Of a DNA stretch of 64,000 bases, positions 47,387 through 56,561 are shown piece after piece (the stretch's first letter is position 1; each line of letters opens with the position of its first letter). The position numbers were made by a program, and so were the translations under genes. The notes beneath the pieces were generated by a model. The model worked only from the letters and a program-made list of their open reading frames with translations. It did not search any database and was not told the DNA's origin. The stretch comes from Velamenicoccus sp964471325 (lineage in GTDB: Bacteria > Omnitrophota > Gorgyraeia > Velamenicoccales > Velamenicoccaceae), in assembly GCA_964471325.1 (NCBI GenBank), contig CAYYFL010000011.1, positions 1-64,000 on the forward strand, in the 5' to 3' direction.

Positions 47387-48681
47387 AAAAACTTCTCTTT
47401 CTTGTTTCATGTTTTTTGGTGATTTGCGGCTTCAACGTCCTGGCGGACGATACGGTGAGTTATAGACAACCGGCGGTCAGCCAGGAATCCGACCCCATCG
47501 TCGGCGCCATCAACGGTATTCCCAAGGCCGACGGCGCAGGGAATATTTCGCAGGCCCAGGCGGGGACGGATTATCTTGCACCCAATGGTAGCGCCGCCAA
47601 CCTGACGGATTTTCCGACTCTAAACCAAAACACCACTGGCACCGCGGCCGGACTCTCCGGGACCCCAGCTCTGCCCAACGGCACGACCGCCACAACCCAA
47701 TCTGCCGGCGATAACTCAACGAAGGTGGCGACAACGGCCTATGCCGACGCCAAGGTCGCCGATTCGATCAACGACGGAACGACGGACGTGGCGCCGTCGG
47801 AAAACGCGGTGTATGACGCGCTGGCGGGGAAGGTGGCCAGCGATGGGGCTGTCAATCCTACCAATCTCCTGAGTAACTGGAATTTTGAGTATTGGCCGAA
47901 CGGAGCCAGCTCTGACGCGGCAAATTGGGCTCCCTCTGGAGGCACAATCGCAAGAGAAGCAACAACGGTAAAAATATCCACTTACAGCGCCAAACTGACT
48001 TCAACGACAGATTATCTCTATCAAAACGTAACCGCGGTAAAAGGAATTAATTATTGGAAGGGAAGAACGTGCACTTTGAGTTGTTGGGTCAATGCATCTG
48101 CGGCAAGTAGAGCGCGCATAGCAATCTACGACGGCGTGAACTGGAATTATTCCTCTTACCACACGGGGGGAAGTAGTTTTGAATTATTGTCCGTAACGGC
48201 GACAGTAGATTCAAGCGCTACAGAGTTGACCGCAGTTTTGAAAATAGAAAACGGAACGTCCACCTCCGTGTATTTTGACGGGGCTATGTTTGTAGAAGGA
48301 TCGTCTTTATTCGCATCTGCTATGAGGGCCGCTGAAAAACCCATGTATCGAGGCGACCCGTCTTCAATGGACAAAACCCAAGCAGATTTGACGATGGATG
48401 CTGCTTGGCACGACCTTGATTTGAGCGCTATTGTTGGCGCTGGCGAAAAGATGGTCGTATTGTTTGTGTCTGCCCAAGACAACACAGTCGGCGCATACCT
48501 TCAATTTCGTAAAAATGGACAATCTAATGCCAACAATATCGGCGGATTAAGCATTATCGTCGCCAATCAATATCACTATGCGACGATAATCATTTTTTGC
48601 GATTCATCTGGAGTTATCGAATATAAGGTCTCTGAGACTTTTTCGAATATCAATATAGGCGTCGTTGGATGGATTCAGTAA
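47383..48681 (+). CDS. fibre-like secreted protein with carbohydrate-binding-type domain
   Basis: 432 residues. A Sec signal (MKKLLFLVSCFLVICGFNVLA) is followed by a fibre-type linker (GIPKADGAGNISQAQAGTDY, then Ala/Thr-rich repeats) and a beta-sandwich region (about 210-350: NLLSNWNFEYWPNG..SYSAKLTSTTDYLYQNV) like carbohydrate-binding modules in phage fibres, plus a C-terminal beta domain. A Sec signal on a virion fibre is odd; export to the lysogen surface is possible. Confidence 0.65.
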   Translation: MKKLLFLVSCFLVICGFNVLADDTVSYRQPAVSQESDPIVGAINGIPKADGAGNISQAQAGTDYLAPNGSAANLTDFPTLNQNTTGTAAGLSGTPALPNGTTATTQSAGDNSTKVATTAYADAKVADSINDGTTDVAPSENAVYDALAGKVASDGAVNPTNLLSNWNFEYWPNGASSDAANWAPSGGTIAREATTVKISTYSAKLTSTTDYLYQNVTAVKGINYWKGRTCTLSCWVNASAASRARIAIYDGVNWNYSSYHTGGSSFELLSVTATVDSSATELTAVLKIENGTSTSVYFDGAMFVEGSSLFASAMRAAEKPMYRGDPSSMDKTQADLTMDAAWHDLDLSAIVGAGEKMVVLFVSAQDNTVGAYLQFRKNGQSNANNIGGLSIIVANQYHYATIIIFCDSSGVIEYKVSETFSNINIGVVGWIQ

Positions 48682-48695
48682 ACCCGAGGTCTTTG

Positions 48696-51212
48696 ATGAA
48701 GAGAACATTTTTTGTCGAGTGGATTGTAGCCATCGCCCTGGGGCTTCTGGGCGTAGGCAGTGCCTTTGGTCGCAATATCGGGGACGCCTACATGGCGGTC
48801 TATACCTGCCTGGCCTCTGATGGGACCCCTGTCGAGGGGCAGAACGTCACGCTCAAAATCCAGAAGGCATCGAACGGCTACTGGTTCGATTTCAATGATA
48901 GCGCGTTCAAGAACGAATCCTGGGGGAACAAGTCTGTCAGCCTTTCCGAGGACACGACAGAGCATCAATATTACTACTCCTGGACGCCCCCGGCCGGAGA
49001 GACGGCGCCCGAGCAATATCTTTTCGTCTACGACAACGCCAACACGACATACAAGGACCACCAGATCGAGCGCGTGGATTACCAGGCCATCGGCAACAGC
49101 ACGTTTGCCGGCGGCGCCGTGGCAAGCGTGACCGGGGCCGTAGGATCGATTTCCGGGATCACTTTCCCGACAAACTTCGCGTCCTTGTCGATCGATGCGA
49201 GCGGCAAAGTCTTATTACAAGCCACGCAGACGGGCGTGACGATCCCAACAGTGACGACCTTGACCAATGCCCCGAGCGATTCATCCGGTGTCACCACGTT
49301 GCTTTCGAGGCTTTCGGCTACCCGGGCGGGATACCTGGACTATCTCAATACGATCTACGGAAAGCTACCGACGAACTACATCATGGGGTCCAGCGTCCTG
49401 ACGGCGAAGGACGATGAGATCGATGCGATCAAAACGCAGACGGACAAGCTGACCTTTACTGGATCATATTTACAGGCCGACGTCGTTGATTGGAAGGGTT
49501 CAACCGCCCCGGCCATGACAGGGGATGCTTACGCGCGCCTGGGCGCGCCCGCGGGCGTAAGCGTGAGCGCGGATCTTGCGGCTGTCAAGTCCGATACGGG
49601 AGCGATCCTTACGGATACGTCAGCGGTGGATACGACAGCCGAGATGAGGACGTTTTTGACCGGCGGCGATACAGCGCTTTCAACGCTCACCGCGGCCGAC
49701 GTGACCGCTACGGTGTGGGATATATCCTTGCCCGGTGCTTATGCTGTCGGAAAAGCCGGCTATATCCTTGGGACGTATCTCGACGTTGCCATGAGTAGCC
49801 GGCTGGCGTCCGCCTCTTACACGGCGCCCGATAACGCCGGCATCGCGGCCATCCAGGCCAAGACCGACAACCTTCCGAGCGATCCTGCGGATGAAAGTGC
49901 CCTGGAGGCGTTGATCGGCGATCTGCCGAATAATACCGAATTGGCGGCGGCCTTCACCGAGATCAAGGGTGCGACGTGGAGCTCGACAACGGATACCCTG
50001 GAGGCGATCCGGGACCGCGGGGATGCAGCGTGGACCACGGCCTCGGGGTTTGCGGAGCCCGGGGATCCCATGACGCTGACAGAGGCCTATGATGCCGCCA
50101 AGACGGCCGCGCAGGCCGGCGACGCGATGAAGGTGTCAAGTGGGACAGGCGCCGGCCAAGTCAACCTGGTCGATGGCGCTGTCGCCCTGCAGGCGGACCA
50201 GGCCGTCAACGTGACGAAGATCGAAGGGTCCGATGCCACGGATCAGCTGGACGCCCATGACGGGAATCCGCCGTCAGCCGCAGATATCAAGACTGCCCTG
50301 GAGGCGGACGGATCCAAGCTCGACCACCTCTGGGAAATGACTGAAGACGATGGAGGCATCCGGCGCTTTACGGCAAATGCCCTGGAGCAGGCCCCTACGG
50401 GCGGAAGTGCCCCGACGGTCGTTCAGATCCGCGAGGAGATGGATGCGAACTCGACACAGTTGGCGGCGATCGCCACAGCCGCGGGAACAACCATTCCAGG
50501 GTTGATCGGTTCCCTGCATGATTTTGATCCGGCGACCGAATATGTCTTGGCGGATATCAGGAAGATCAATGGCACGGCCGTGCCAGGGACCGGCGCGCAG
50601 GTAGCGGCCGGCTTCGAGCATTTCTTTGATGTCGAGACGCCATCCAAGACCATGAATGACGTTGGTGTATCGGGATCTGGAATAACCGCACAAGAAGTCC
50701 GGGATGCATTGAAGTTGGCGCCAAGCGCCGGGGACCCGGCAGCTGGCAGCATCGATGCGAAATTGAACACGGCCCAAGACGACCTGGACAATCCAGATCA
50801 GTATAAAGCCGATATTAGCGGAGTTGCGACGTCGGCTGAGATCTCTGCATTGAATGATGTTTCTGCATCTGAAATCGCCGCGGCGATTCTGTTGAACCCA
50901 ACATATAAGATTACCACAGATTCTTCCGGCCGCGTGTCGGTTTACGACTTGACTGCATCCGCCCTGGTAAAGATGTTCAGCCAGGATACGGGAACCACCT
51001 ACAGCAGCGCCGTCGCCGGAAGCGTCGTCAAAGAGATCGTCGACAACGTCGAGGGAAGCTCTGGGACTGCCGATTGGACCGAGAACGAGAAGACGGAGAT
51101 CAAAACGATCCTCGGGGTGACCGGGACTGGGACTCCGACGTCCACACCGACGGGAGGCGCGCTGAAGAAGATTTACAACGAGATGGCCAAGGACTGGCAA
51201 GTAGGGCCGTAG
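48696..51212 (+). CDS. large repetitive fibre-like protein with signal peptide
   Basis: 838 residues. ATG 48696 begins a signal sequence (FFVEWIVAIALGLLGVGSAFG). An N-terminal beta domain (about 30-120) is followed by a long region of Ala/Thr/Asp-rich imperfect repeats with phrases like AIQAKTDNLPSDPADE, DTLEAIRDRGDAAWTTA and LTEAYDAAKTAAQAGDAMKV. These phrases recur in phage and virus-like fibre proteins. It probably forms a trimeric stalk. It is the largest complete protein of the structural region apart from the primase. Confidence 0.65.
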   Translation: MKRTFFVEWIVAIALGLLGVGSAFGRNIGDAYMAVYTCLASDGTPVEGQNVTLKIQKASNGYWFDFNDSAFKNESWGNKSVSLSEDTTEHQYYYSWTPPAGETAPEQYLFVYDNANTTYKDHQIERVDYQAIGNSTFAGGAVASVTGAVGSISGITFPTNFASLSIDASGKVLLQATQTGVTIPTVTTLTNAPSDSSGVTTLLSRLSATRAGYLDYLNTIYGKLPTNYIMGSSVLTAKDDEIDAIKTQTDKLTFTGSYLQADVVDWKGSTAPAMTGDAYARLGAPAGVSVSADLAAVKSDTGAILTDTSAVDTTAEMRTFLTGGDTALSTLTAADVTATVWDISLPGAYAVGKAGYILGTYLDVAMSSRLASASYTAPDNAGIAAIQAKTDNLPSDPADESALEALIGDLPNNTELAAAFTEIKGATWSSTTDTLEAIRDRGDAAWTTASGFAEPGDPMTLTEAYDAAKTAAQAGDAMKVSSGTGAGQVNLVDGAVALQADQAVNVTKIEGSDATDQLDAHDGNPPSAADIKTALEADGSKLDHLWEMTEDDGGIRRFTANALEQAPTGGSAPTVVQIREEMDANSTQLAAIATAAGTTIPGLIGSLHDFDPATEYVLADIRKINGTAVPGTGAQVAAGFEHFFDVETPSKTMNDVGVSGSGITAQEVRDALKLAPSAGDPAAGSIDAKLNTAQDDLDNPDQYKADISGVATSAEISALNDVSASEIAAAILLNPTYKITTDSSGRVSVYDLTASALVKMFSQDTGTTYSSAVAGSVVKEIVDNVEGSSGTADWTENEKTEIKTILGVTGTGTPTSTPTGGALKKIYNEMAKDWQVGP

Positions 51213-51224
51213 TAAGGAGCTGAT

Positions 51225-51980
51225 ATGGTTGAGAGGGCGAGTGCGGTCATTAACGAGCAGATAGCGCTCCGAATAAAATTTCAGTTTGGGACAGGAGATT
51301 ATTTCGACCCGTATGAGATCTCGAAGGTCGAGATCCTTGACGATGACGGCGTGACGGTGATAGAGACGATCACCGGCGCTGGGATTATCCGGGATAGTGA
51401 GGGCAATTATCACGTTGTGGCCGCAGCGATCGCGGAACCGAAGAATGTGGCCTATGACAAATGGTATTTTACACATCCTTCAGGAGCGACGGAGCAGACA
51501 AAGAGGAACTCTTTTGTCGTCTACGAGATCATATCCGGTTCGACGCCGGCTCTGATCGTCGGGACGAACTCCTGGGTGACGGGTCCCGAGGCCGAGGAAT
51601 ACTTCGCCGGGAGGCTCGGAGCCTCGACATGGTGGAATACGTCGGCCGAAAAGGTTCCGGCGCTGATAACGGCCTACAAAAGGATCATGTCCTGCGGTGA
51701 TTTCTCGATCGAGGCGGACGAGGACGAACAGGTTGTCAAGGATGCCCAGTGCGAGATGGCGCTGTTCCTACTGCAGCATCAATCCGATATGGATGCGCGC
51801 CAAGGCCTGCAGGATCAGGGCGTCGTCGCCGCGAACATAGTCGGGGAAACGTACGACAAGGATGCTCGCGGGGTGATCGTGATACCGGCCAATGTCAGGG
51901 CTCTTCTCTCCGCGTACGAGTCTGGATCGCCGCTTCTGGCCGCCGACGTCGAGAGGGACGACGAGGAGGACGTCTCGTGA
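51225..51980 (+). CDS. head-completion / connector-like protein
   Basis: 251 residues. The first half is beta-rich (VEILDDDGVTVIETITGAGI; YHVVAAAIAEPKNVAYDKWY). The second half has the helical pattern of head-tail connector or DnaT-like phage proteins (GPEAEEYFAGRLGASTWWNT; LITAYKRIMSCGDFSIEAD; VKDAQCEMALFLLQHQSDM). It may be a fusion of a fibre-adapter domain with a connector. The next gene starts inside its stop (GTGA). Confidence 0.6.
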   Translation: MVERASAVINEQIALRIKFQFGTGDYFDPYEISKVEILDDDGVTVIETITGAGIIRDSEGNYHVVAAAIAEPKNVAYDKWYFTHPSGATEQTKRNSFVVYEIISGSTPALIVGTNSWVTGPEAEEYFAGRLGASTWWNTSAEKVPALITAYKRIMSCGDFSIEADEDEQVVKDAQCEMALFLLQHQSDMDARQGLQDQGVVAANIVGETYDKDARGVIVIPANVRALLSAYESGSPLLAADVERDDEEDVS

Positions 51981-52132
51981 GGTTCAACAGCAAAAAACCT
52001 TATAAGATGATATACGGAAGGGGAAGGCACCCCATCAAGATGTCGATCATAGAGCAGGGCGGCACGTGGTTCCTGACCGACTTCGAGAGAAGGAACATGT
52101 GGATGAGGGACGAGCTCGTGGACGAAGGATGA
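51977..52132 (+). CDS. 51-residue hypothetical protein
   Basis: GTG start inside the previous stop. Basic, no motif (KKPYKMIYGRGRHPIKMSII, then TWFLTDFERRNMWMRDELVD). Small head-tail adaptor-type genes occur here in other siphoviruses. Confidence 0.5.
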   Translation: MRFNSKKPYKMIYGRGRHPIKMSIIEQGGTWFLTDFERRNMWMRDELVDEG

Positions 52133-52145
52133 TTCCTGGAGTTTT

Positions 52146-52553
52146 GTGGCCATTTTGCTCAGGGCCCAGGAGAGTTTCGCCGATTTATGCGAAAAAGGCT
52201 CCTGGAGGCTCTATTTTGAGGGCAACCGGGCCAGGCTGGCGGATATCCTCGTTCGTTACAATCCGGCCTTTGTGGCTCAAATGTGCGCAAAATATGGCTC
52301 GTTTCGGGGTATGTGGGAGAACTGGTTGTCGAAATTCACGTTGTGGGGCGATTTGGCACAGTTCGACGTAGCCCGGGAAACAGAAGGATTCACGGGTCGC
52401 TACATCCAGGACAAGGACGATTCTGGGCCGATATGTGGGGGCACGGTTATGCATCTGGCGCGGCAAGCGATCCCAGCGTGTCTGTCAAAAACGATGTGCC
52501 GAGGGATAGACAGGGAAAAGATGCTGAAGAACTACGAAAGGCGGACGCGATGA
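52146..52553 (+). CDS. hypothetical phage protein
   Basis: 135 residues from a GTG start. Aromatic-rich N-terminal region (GSWRLYFEGNRARLADILVR) and several Cys near the C-terminus. It overlaps the next gene's start by ATGA. No family recognised; start uncertain. Confidence 0.45.
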   Translation: MAILLRAQESFADLCEKGSWRLYFEGNRARLADILVRYNPAFVAQMCAKYGSFRGMWENWLSKFTLWGDLAQFDVARETEGFTGRYIQDKDDSGPICGGTVMHLARQAIPACLSKTMCRGIDREKMLKNYERRTR

Positions 52554-52963
52554 TCTGGGTTTACGCCGCAGGCGTCTTCGACTTTCTCCACTATGGCCAC
52601 GTACGGTATCTCGAGGCCGCGAAGAAGCTGGGCGACGTGCTTGTGGTTGGGCTTTTGACGGACGACGGCACGGCACGTTATAAGCGTAGGCCTCTTTTAA
52701 GTTATGAGCAGAGGTGGGAGACCATTCGTGCTTTACGGTGTGTGGATTACATCGTGCGCCAAGAAGATACCGATCCGACCGAGACGTTGAAGATTTTGAA
52801 AAATGAGCATAATTGGAAGTTTGACATCCTGGTGCGTGGAGACGACTTTAAGGCTGTTCCTCCGGGGACCGGGTTCATCGAGGCCTGCGGGGGCAAAGTC
52901 ATTCGGATTCCCTATTGTCAAGAGATCAGTTCGACGAAAATTAAGGAGTATTTCGCGCAATGA
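52550..52963 (+). CDS. cytidylyltransferase (glycerol-3-P / RfaE-domain II type)
   Basis: 137 residues. The nucleotidyltransferase motif HxGH is at H14-Y-G-H17 (AAGVFDFLHYGHVRYLEAAK), with the downstream RGDDF and the signature ISSTKIK near 126. Enzymes of this type make CDP-glycerol, CDP-ethanolamine/choline or ADP/CDP-heptose from the phosphate. It is the first of four sugar or polyol genes in an overlapping row; the activated group would be passed on by the LicD-like protein that follows. Confidence 0.85.
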   Translation: MIWVYAAGVFDFLHYGHVRYLEAAKKLGDVLVVGLLTDDGTARYKRRPLLSYEQRWETIRALRCVDYIVRQEDTDPTETLKILKNEHNWKFDILVRGDDFKAVPPGTGFIEACGGKVIRIPYCQEISSTKIKEYFAQ

Positions 52964-53571
52964 GACCCGGCGAGAATTATGATTTTTTGAACGCGGACGA
53001 GGCGACGAAAGACAAGTGGGCCGACGGCATTCTTTTTGCCGAGCGGCTTTTCCGTGAAACTTTTGGGCTTACTTTGCGCGTCGCTTATGGCACGCTCCTG
53101 GGTACGATCCGAGAGGGCGACTTTATAAAGAACGATACGGACATCGATATGACGTATTTAAGCGCCTATCGTAAAAAGAAGGACGTCATCGCCGAGATGA
53201 ACAGGATTTATGATGAGTTGATTCTTATGGGGCTTGTCATCCATGATTTCAGGACACGCAAGGGTAATCCTCACGGCGGTCAGATTCATCTTTGGTTTAA
53301 GCAATATGACATGATCCTTGACGTTACGACGTCTTGGATTGATGAGGCTGGGAATTTCTGGGTGTTCCCTTATGGCAAGATACTCCCAGGAAACGAGGTC
53401 GTTCCGTTCAAGAAGGTTCCTTTTCGCAAGGTCATGATTACCGTGCCAAAGAACAGCGAGGCGATCCTGACGCGGCTCTATAATGATTGGCATACGCCGA
53501 TAGGGCGAGGCAAAGACGATCGGAGCCGGAAAGGATTTCGCCTATCGTGGAATTACGGGATTTTATCATGA
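52960..53571 (+). CDS. LicD/fukutin-type phosphotransferase
   Basis: 203 residues of the LicD nucleotidyltransferase-fold superfamily: LRVAYGTLLGTIREGDFIKN then DTDIDMTYLSA gives the D-x-D active site, followed by PHGGQIHLWFKQYDMILDVT and YGKILPGNEVVPFKKVPFRK. LicD proteins transfer phosphocholine or a similar CDP-activated phospho-group to surface sugars. The CDP-forming enzyme lies directly upstream with overlapping stop/start, so the two likely form one pathway. Confidence 0.85.
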   Translation: MRPGENYDFLNADEATKDKWADGILFAERLFRETFGLTLRVAYGTLLGTIREGDFIKNDTDIDMTYLSAYRKKKDVIAEMNRIYDELILMGLVIHDFRTRKGNPHGGQIHLWFKQYDMILDVTTSWIDEAGNFWVFPYGKILPGNEVVPFKKVPFRKVMITVPKNSEAILTRLYNDWHTPIGRGKDDRSRKGFRLSWNYGILS

Positions 53572-54137
53572 CAAAACATATCAGCATGTTGATCGCTCAT
53601 CCGGACGACGAGGTGATCTTCGGCTGGCCCGTCCTCAGAAACGCCAAGAAGATCATCTGCTGCTCGAGCGATCTGAACAATCCGGAGCGCCAATGGTGTC
53701 GGAACCGAAAGCTGGCCCTGCAGGAGATCGGTCAAAAGGTGGGAGCGGAGGTTATATGCCTGGACTACAACAGCGAGTTCTACAAATCGAACGCGAGAGA
53801 CGGATCTCTCTGGCGTTTGGCCGGAGATATTCTCTCCTTGCTCGGTGCCGAGGAGGTTTTGTATACTCACAATCCCTGGGGCGAGTACGGACACATGGAT
53901 CATATCTTGGTCAATCAGATAGCGAGGGCCAGTGGCAAGAAGCTCTTATTCAGCGACATTATTTTAACAGCCGGCTGGTTACCATCTTTGACACGGTGGC
54001 CTTTGACGGATCCGGTCGCACGATTTACGAACGAACTCAAATTCTACGAAGAGTGCAAGGCGATCTACGATAAGAACGGATGCTGGACCTGGAGTCAGGG
54101 TCCGGTCATGGAGGCAGCCATATATGCTGATTGTTAG
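53568..54137 (+). CDS. PIG-L/LmbE-type deacetylase
   Basis: 189 residues. The zinc site is visible as AHPDDE (residues 10-15) and GHMDH near 107-111, the typical LmbE pair. Members remove an acetyl group from N-acetylglucosaminyl groups. ATG 53568 overlaps the LicD stop (ATGA). In the cassette it could prepare an amino sugar for modification. Confidence 0.87.
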   Translation: MTKHISMLIAHPDDEVIFGWPVLRNAKKIICCSSDLNNPERQWCRNRKLALQEIGQKVGAEVICLDYNSEFYKSNARDGSLWRLAGDILSLLGAEEVLYTHNPWGEYGHMDHILVNQIARASGKKLLFSDIILTAGWLPSLTRWPLTDPVARFTNELKFYEECKAIYDKNGCWTWSQGPVMEAAIYADC

Positions 54138-54783
54138 CGCTGTTTACGATGCTCCGGGAAGGCAGTACAGGAAGATGGCCGAAAATCTGCGCAAGTCTGC
54201 CGAGATACAAGGTTACGCCGTAATCCTCAAGGAATTGAACGATGATCCGATGGATCTCGTCAGGTCCGCGCACGATTACCGGGTTAACTGCTTTTTCAAG
54301 CCGCATGTGATCCTGGAGGCGCTTAACGCGTTGAATGAAGACGTGGTCTGGGTCGATGGCGACTGTCTGATACGAGAGCGCTTCGATGAGATCTTGGTTA
54401 ATTGCGATGTGGCGGTGACGTTGCGCCGCTTCCGGCCGAACACAATCCGGGATGTCTATGATGGATATATCAATGCCGGAGTTATGGCTTTTCGAAACTG
54501 TGATGCGACAAAGAGATTCATCGAGTGCTGGATTTCCGAACAGCCGCACGGCCGGGCAGACCAGGATGCGCTCAACCGGGTTCTTTTGAATTATACCGAC
54601 ATGAATCAATACGGCGAGATCGTCAATATCGATGGATGTCTGGTAAAAGTTGTGCCATGCGATATCTACAACTTTTTCTTTTTCCCGGAGGACCACAGTA
54701 AGGCGAAGATTTTGCACGTCAAGGGCAGTCTGCGGCCGGACCATTACGACAGGCTTGCGTCGGAGGTGCTCGGTGTTCAATGA
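54124..54783 (+). CDS. glycosyltransferase (GT-A fold)
   Basis: 219 residues. The donor site DxD is in VVWVDGDCLIRERF near residue 75, with INAGVMAFRNCDATKRFIE and RADQDALNRVLL after it, like the GT-A family used for surface glycans. It shows similarity in layout to the second half of the 45828-47276 protein, so the two may be related. It overlaps the deacetylase by 14 bp. Confidence 0.8.
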   Translation: MLIVSAVYDAPGRQYRKMAENLRKSAEIQGYAVILKELNDDPMDLVRSAHDYRVNCFFKPHVILEALNALNEDVVWVDGDCLIRERFDEILVNCDVAVTLRRFRPNTIRDVYDGYINAGVMAFRNCDATKRFIECWISEQPHGRADQDALNRVLLNYTDMNQYGEIVNIDGCLVKVVPCDIYNFFFFPEDHSKAKILHVKGSLRPDHYDRLASEVLGVQ

Positions 54784-55711
54784 GTTAAGGGGCCTGCAAA
54801 GAGAAATGTATCTGCGCAAACAGGTAGATGAGCTTGCAAAGATTTATGCCGCGGCGCAGCGATCGTTATCTGTTCAATTAAGGCAGGCGAACATCACGGA
54901 TTTTCAAAGGTTCCGCGCGGAGCAGTTGCTCAAAGAAGTCAATCTGATCGTGACGGCACTCGATAGAAAGGCTTACAGGTGGGCGAAGGATACGCTGCCA
55001 ACGTCATATGACAGAGGCATCGATCTGGCGGCAGAGAGGCTAAAGGCGCTCGGCGTGACGAGGCATGTGGCGCATGATGCAGAAATTCACACATCAGCCG
55101 TCAATGTCTTGATCGACGACGTGACAAAGGAGCTCCTCCTGGCAAATGACAGCATGAAAAAATTGTTCAACAGGGTTATCAGGGCCACACAGCAGACGGT
55201 CCTGCAGGACGCGGAGATATCGAGGATGATCGCAAATGGGCTTATCCAGGGAGAGGCCAGAAGAACGGTGTCGGATGCGCTGCTTAAAGAGTTGCGTGAC
55301 CAGCTCGGCCAGGAGAAATTCCTGGTGATCAACGGCCGGAACTACAGGCCTGAAGCCTATGCGCGGTTATTGGCCAGAACGCGAACTCGGGAGGCTTCAT
55401 CAAAAGGCACAATCAATACTTCGCTCAGATATGGCGTTGACCTGGTCCAATGGGATATTCATTCCGAGATCTGTGAATATTGTCAGCAGTTTGCCGGCCG
55501 CGTGTATTCAATATCAGGTACAGACAGAAGTTTTCCTACATTGACAGAACAACCTCCACTTCATCCGAACTGTAAATGCAACTTGCTGCCGGTTACGCGC
55601 GAAGCATTGATCAACAGAGGCAAATTGGACGAGATTGTCGAGTTGTCGAATAGTCCTCTCACTGAGATTGATAGTTTCAATAGATTTGAGGAGGTTCTGG
55701 CAAGCCTATGA
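54773..55711 (+). CDS. Mu gpF-like head morphogenesis protein
   Basis: 312 residues from GTG 54773 (CGGAGG upstream); ATG 54809 is an alternative. The C-terminal signature is clear: WDIHSEICEYCQQFAGRVYS and PPLHPNCKCNLLPV with the HPNCxC element. The N-terminal part is helical. Such minor head proteins attach to the portal and are normally next to it; here the gene is 12 kb away, behind the fibre and sugar genes. Confidence 0.85.
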   Translation: MFNELRGLQREMYLRKQVDELAKIYAAAQRSLSVQLRQANITDFQRFRAEQLLKEVNLIVTALDRKAYRWAKDTLPTSYDRGIDLAAERLKALGVTRHVAHDAEIHTSAVNVLIDDVTKELLLANDSMKKLFNRVIRATQQTVLQDAEISRMIANGLIQGEARRTVSDALLKELRDQLGQEKFLVINGRNYRPEAYARLLARTRTREASSKGTINTSLRYGVDLVQWDIHSEICEYCQQFAGRVYSISGTDRSFPTLTEQPPLHPNCKCNLLPVTREALINRGKLDEIVELSNSPLTEIDSFNRFEEVLASL

Positions 55712-55998
55712 TAAACGCCTACATGAACGACACAATCACTCTTAAAACAGCTACGACGGACACCTGGGGAACGAAAACATTTGTTGAGACGGCTCTCCGT
55801 GGTCGTTTCGAGTTCAGGACGAAAATGGTGCGCAACATCCAGGGCGAGCAGGTTGTTTCGACGGCCAAGCTTTATCTGGCGACCAGGGCACTTACCCATG
55901 CCGACAGGATTATCTATGAAAGTAAGGAGTACGCGATCCTGAATATCGAGCAGGTGAAGGATTTTTCAGCGAAATTTTTGAAGGTGGATTTAGCATGA
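55708..55998 (+). CDS. head-tail joining protein
   Basis: 96 residues, all-beta (DTITLKTATTDTWGTKTFVE; RFEFRTKMVRNIQGEQVVST; DRIIYESKEYAILNIEQVKD), the pattern of small head-closure/joining proteins. It overlaps the head protein stop by ATGA. Confidence 0.65.
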   Translation: MINAYMNDTITLKTATTDTWGTKTFVETALRGRFEFRTKMVRNIQGEQVVSTAKLYLATRALTHADRIIYESKEYAILNIEQVKDFSAKFLKVDLA

Positions 55999-56055
55999 CG
56001 TGAGAAATTTTTAAAACTGCCGATGGAGTCATGACCGGAGGCAGCCAATAGTACC

Positions 56056-56097
56056 AAAAGGCCCGTTTCCATCGCGATGGGTGGAGCGGGCCTTTTT
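56056..56097 (+). terminator. terminator between head and tail modules
   Basis: Stem AAAAGGCCCG/CGGGCCTTTTT with inner pairs CCATCGCGATGG and a T-rich end. Confidence 0.75.
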
Positions 56098-56111
56098 ATT
56101 GGGAATGCTTA

Positions 56112-56561
56112 ATGAATGAGTCCACATTTGATACAAGCGATTTCGATAGGAAATTCAGGAACATTGTTGATCGGGCAGTGCCCGAAAGGATCGAAAAAGG
56201 CCTGGGACGGGCCATGCTGCAGGTACTCAATGATTGCGTCATGGAAATTCCGACTGTCCCGATTAAAGAAGGATGGTTGCGCGGATCCGGAAGTATTTTT
56301 GTCCAAAATAAACTTATTGGTGTTTCGACCTTTGGCAAGCTTGGTTTTGCAAACTTGGAATATGCCGATCTGATACGTCCAAGTGAATTTGTGGGTGTGA
56401 TTGGGTTCAATACGCCGTATGCGGCAAAGCTCCATGAGGGTATCACATTCAAATTCACGGAGCCGTCAGCTGGACCGAAGTATTTGGAAAGCAAGCTCAT
56501 GCGGAATAGGCTCCGGTACATGCAGATAATCGCCAACGCGATCAAGGAAGGTTCCAAATGA
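56112..56561 (+). CDS. minor head/tail-completion protein (HK97 gp10-like)
   Basis: 149 residues with the pattern of gp10-like proteins: EIPTVPIKEGWLRGSGSIFV and GFNTPYAAKLHEGITFKFTE. It overlaps the next gene by ATGA and belongs to the head-tail connection set. Start 11 bp after the terminator's T-run is weakly preceded by GGGAATG. Confidence 0.7.
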   Translation: MNESTFDTSDFDRKFRNIVDRAVPERIEKGLGRAMLQVLNDCVMEIPTVPIKEGWLRGSGSIFVQNKLIGVSTFGKLGFANLEYADLIRPSEFVGVIGFNTPYAAKLHEGITFKFTEPSAGPKYLESKLMRNRLRYMQIIANAIKEGSK

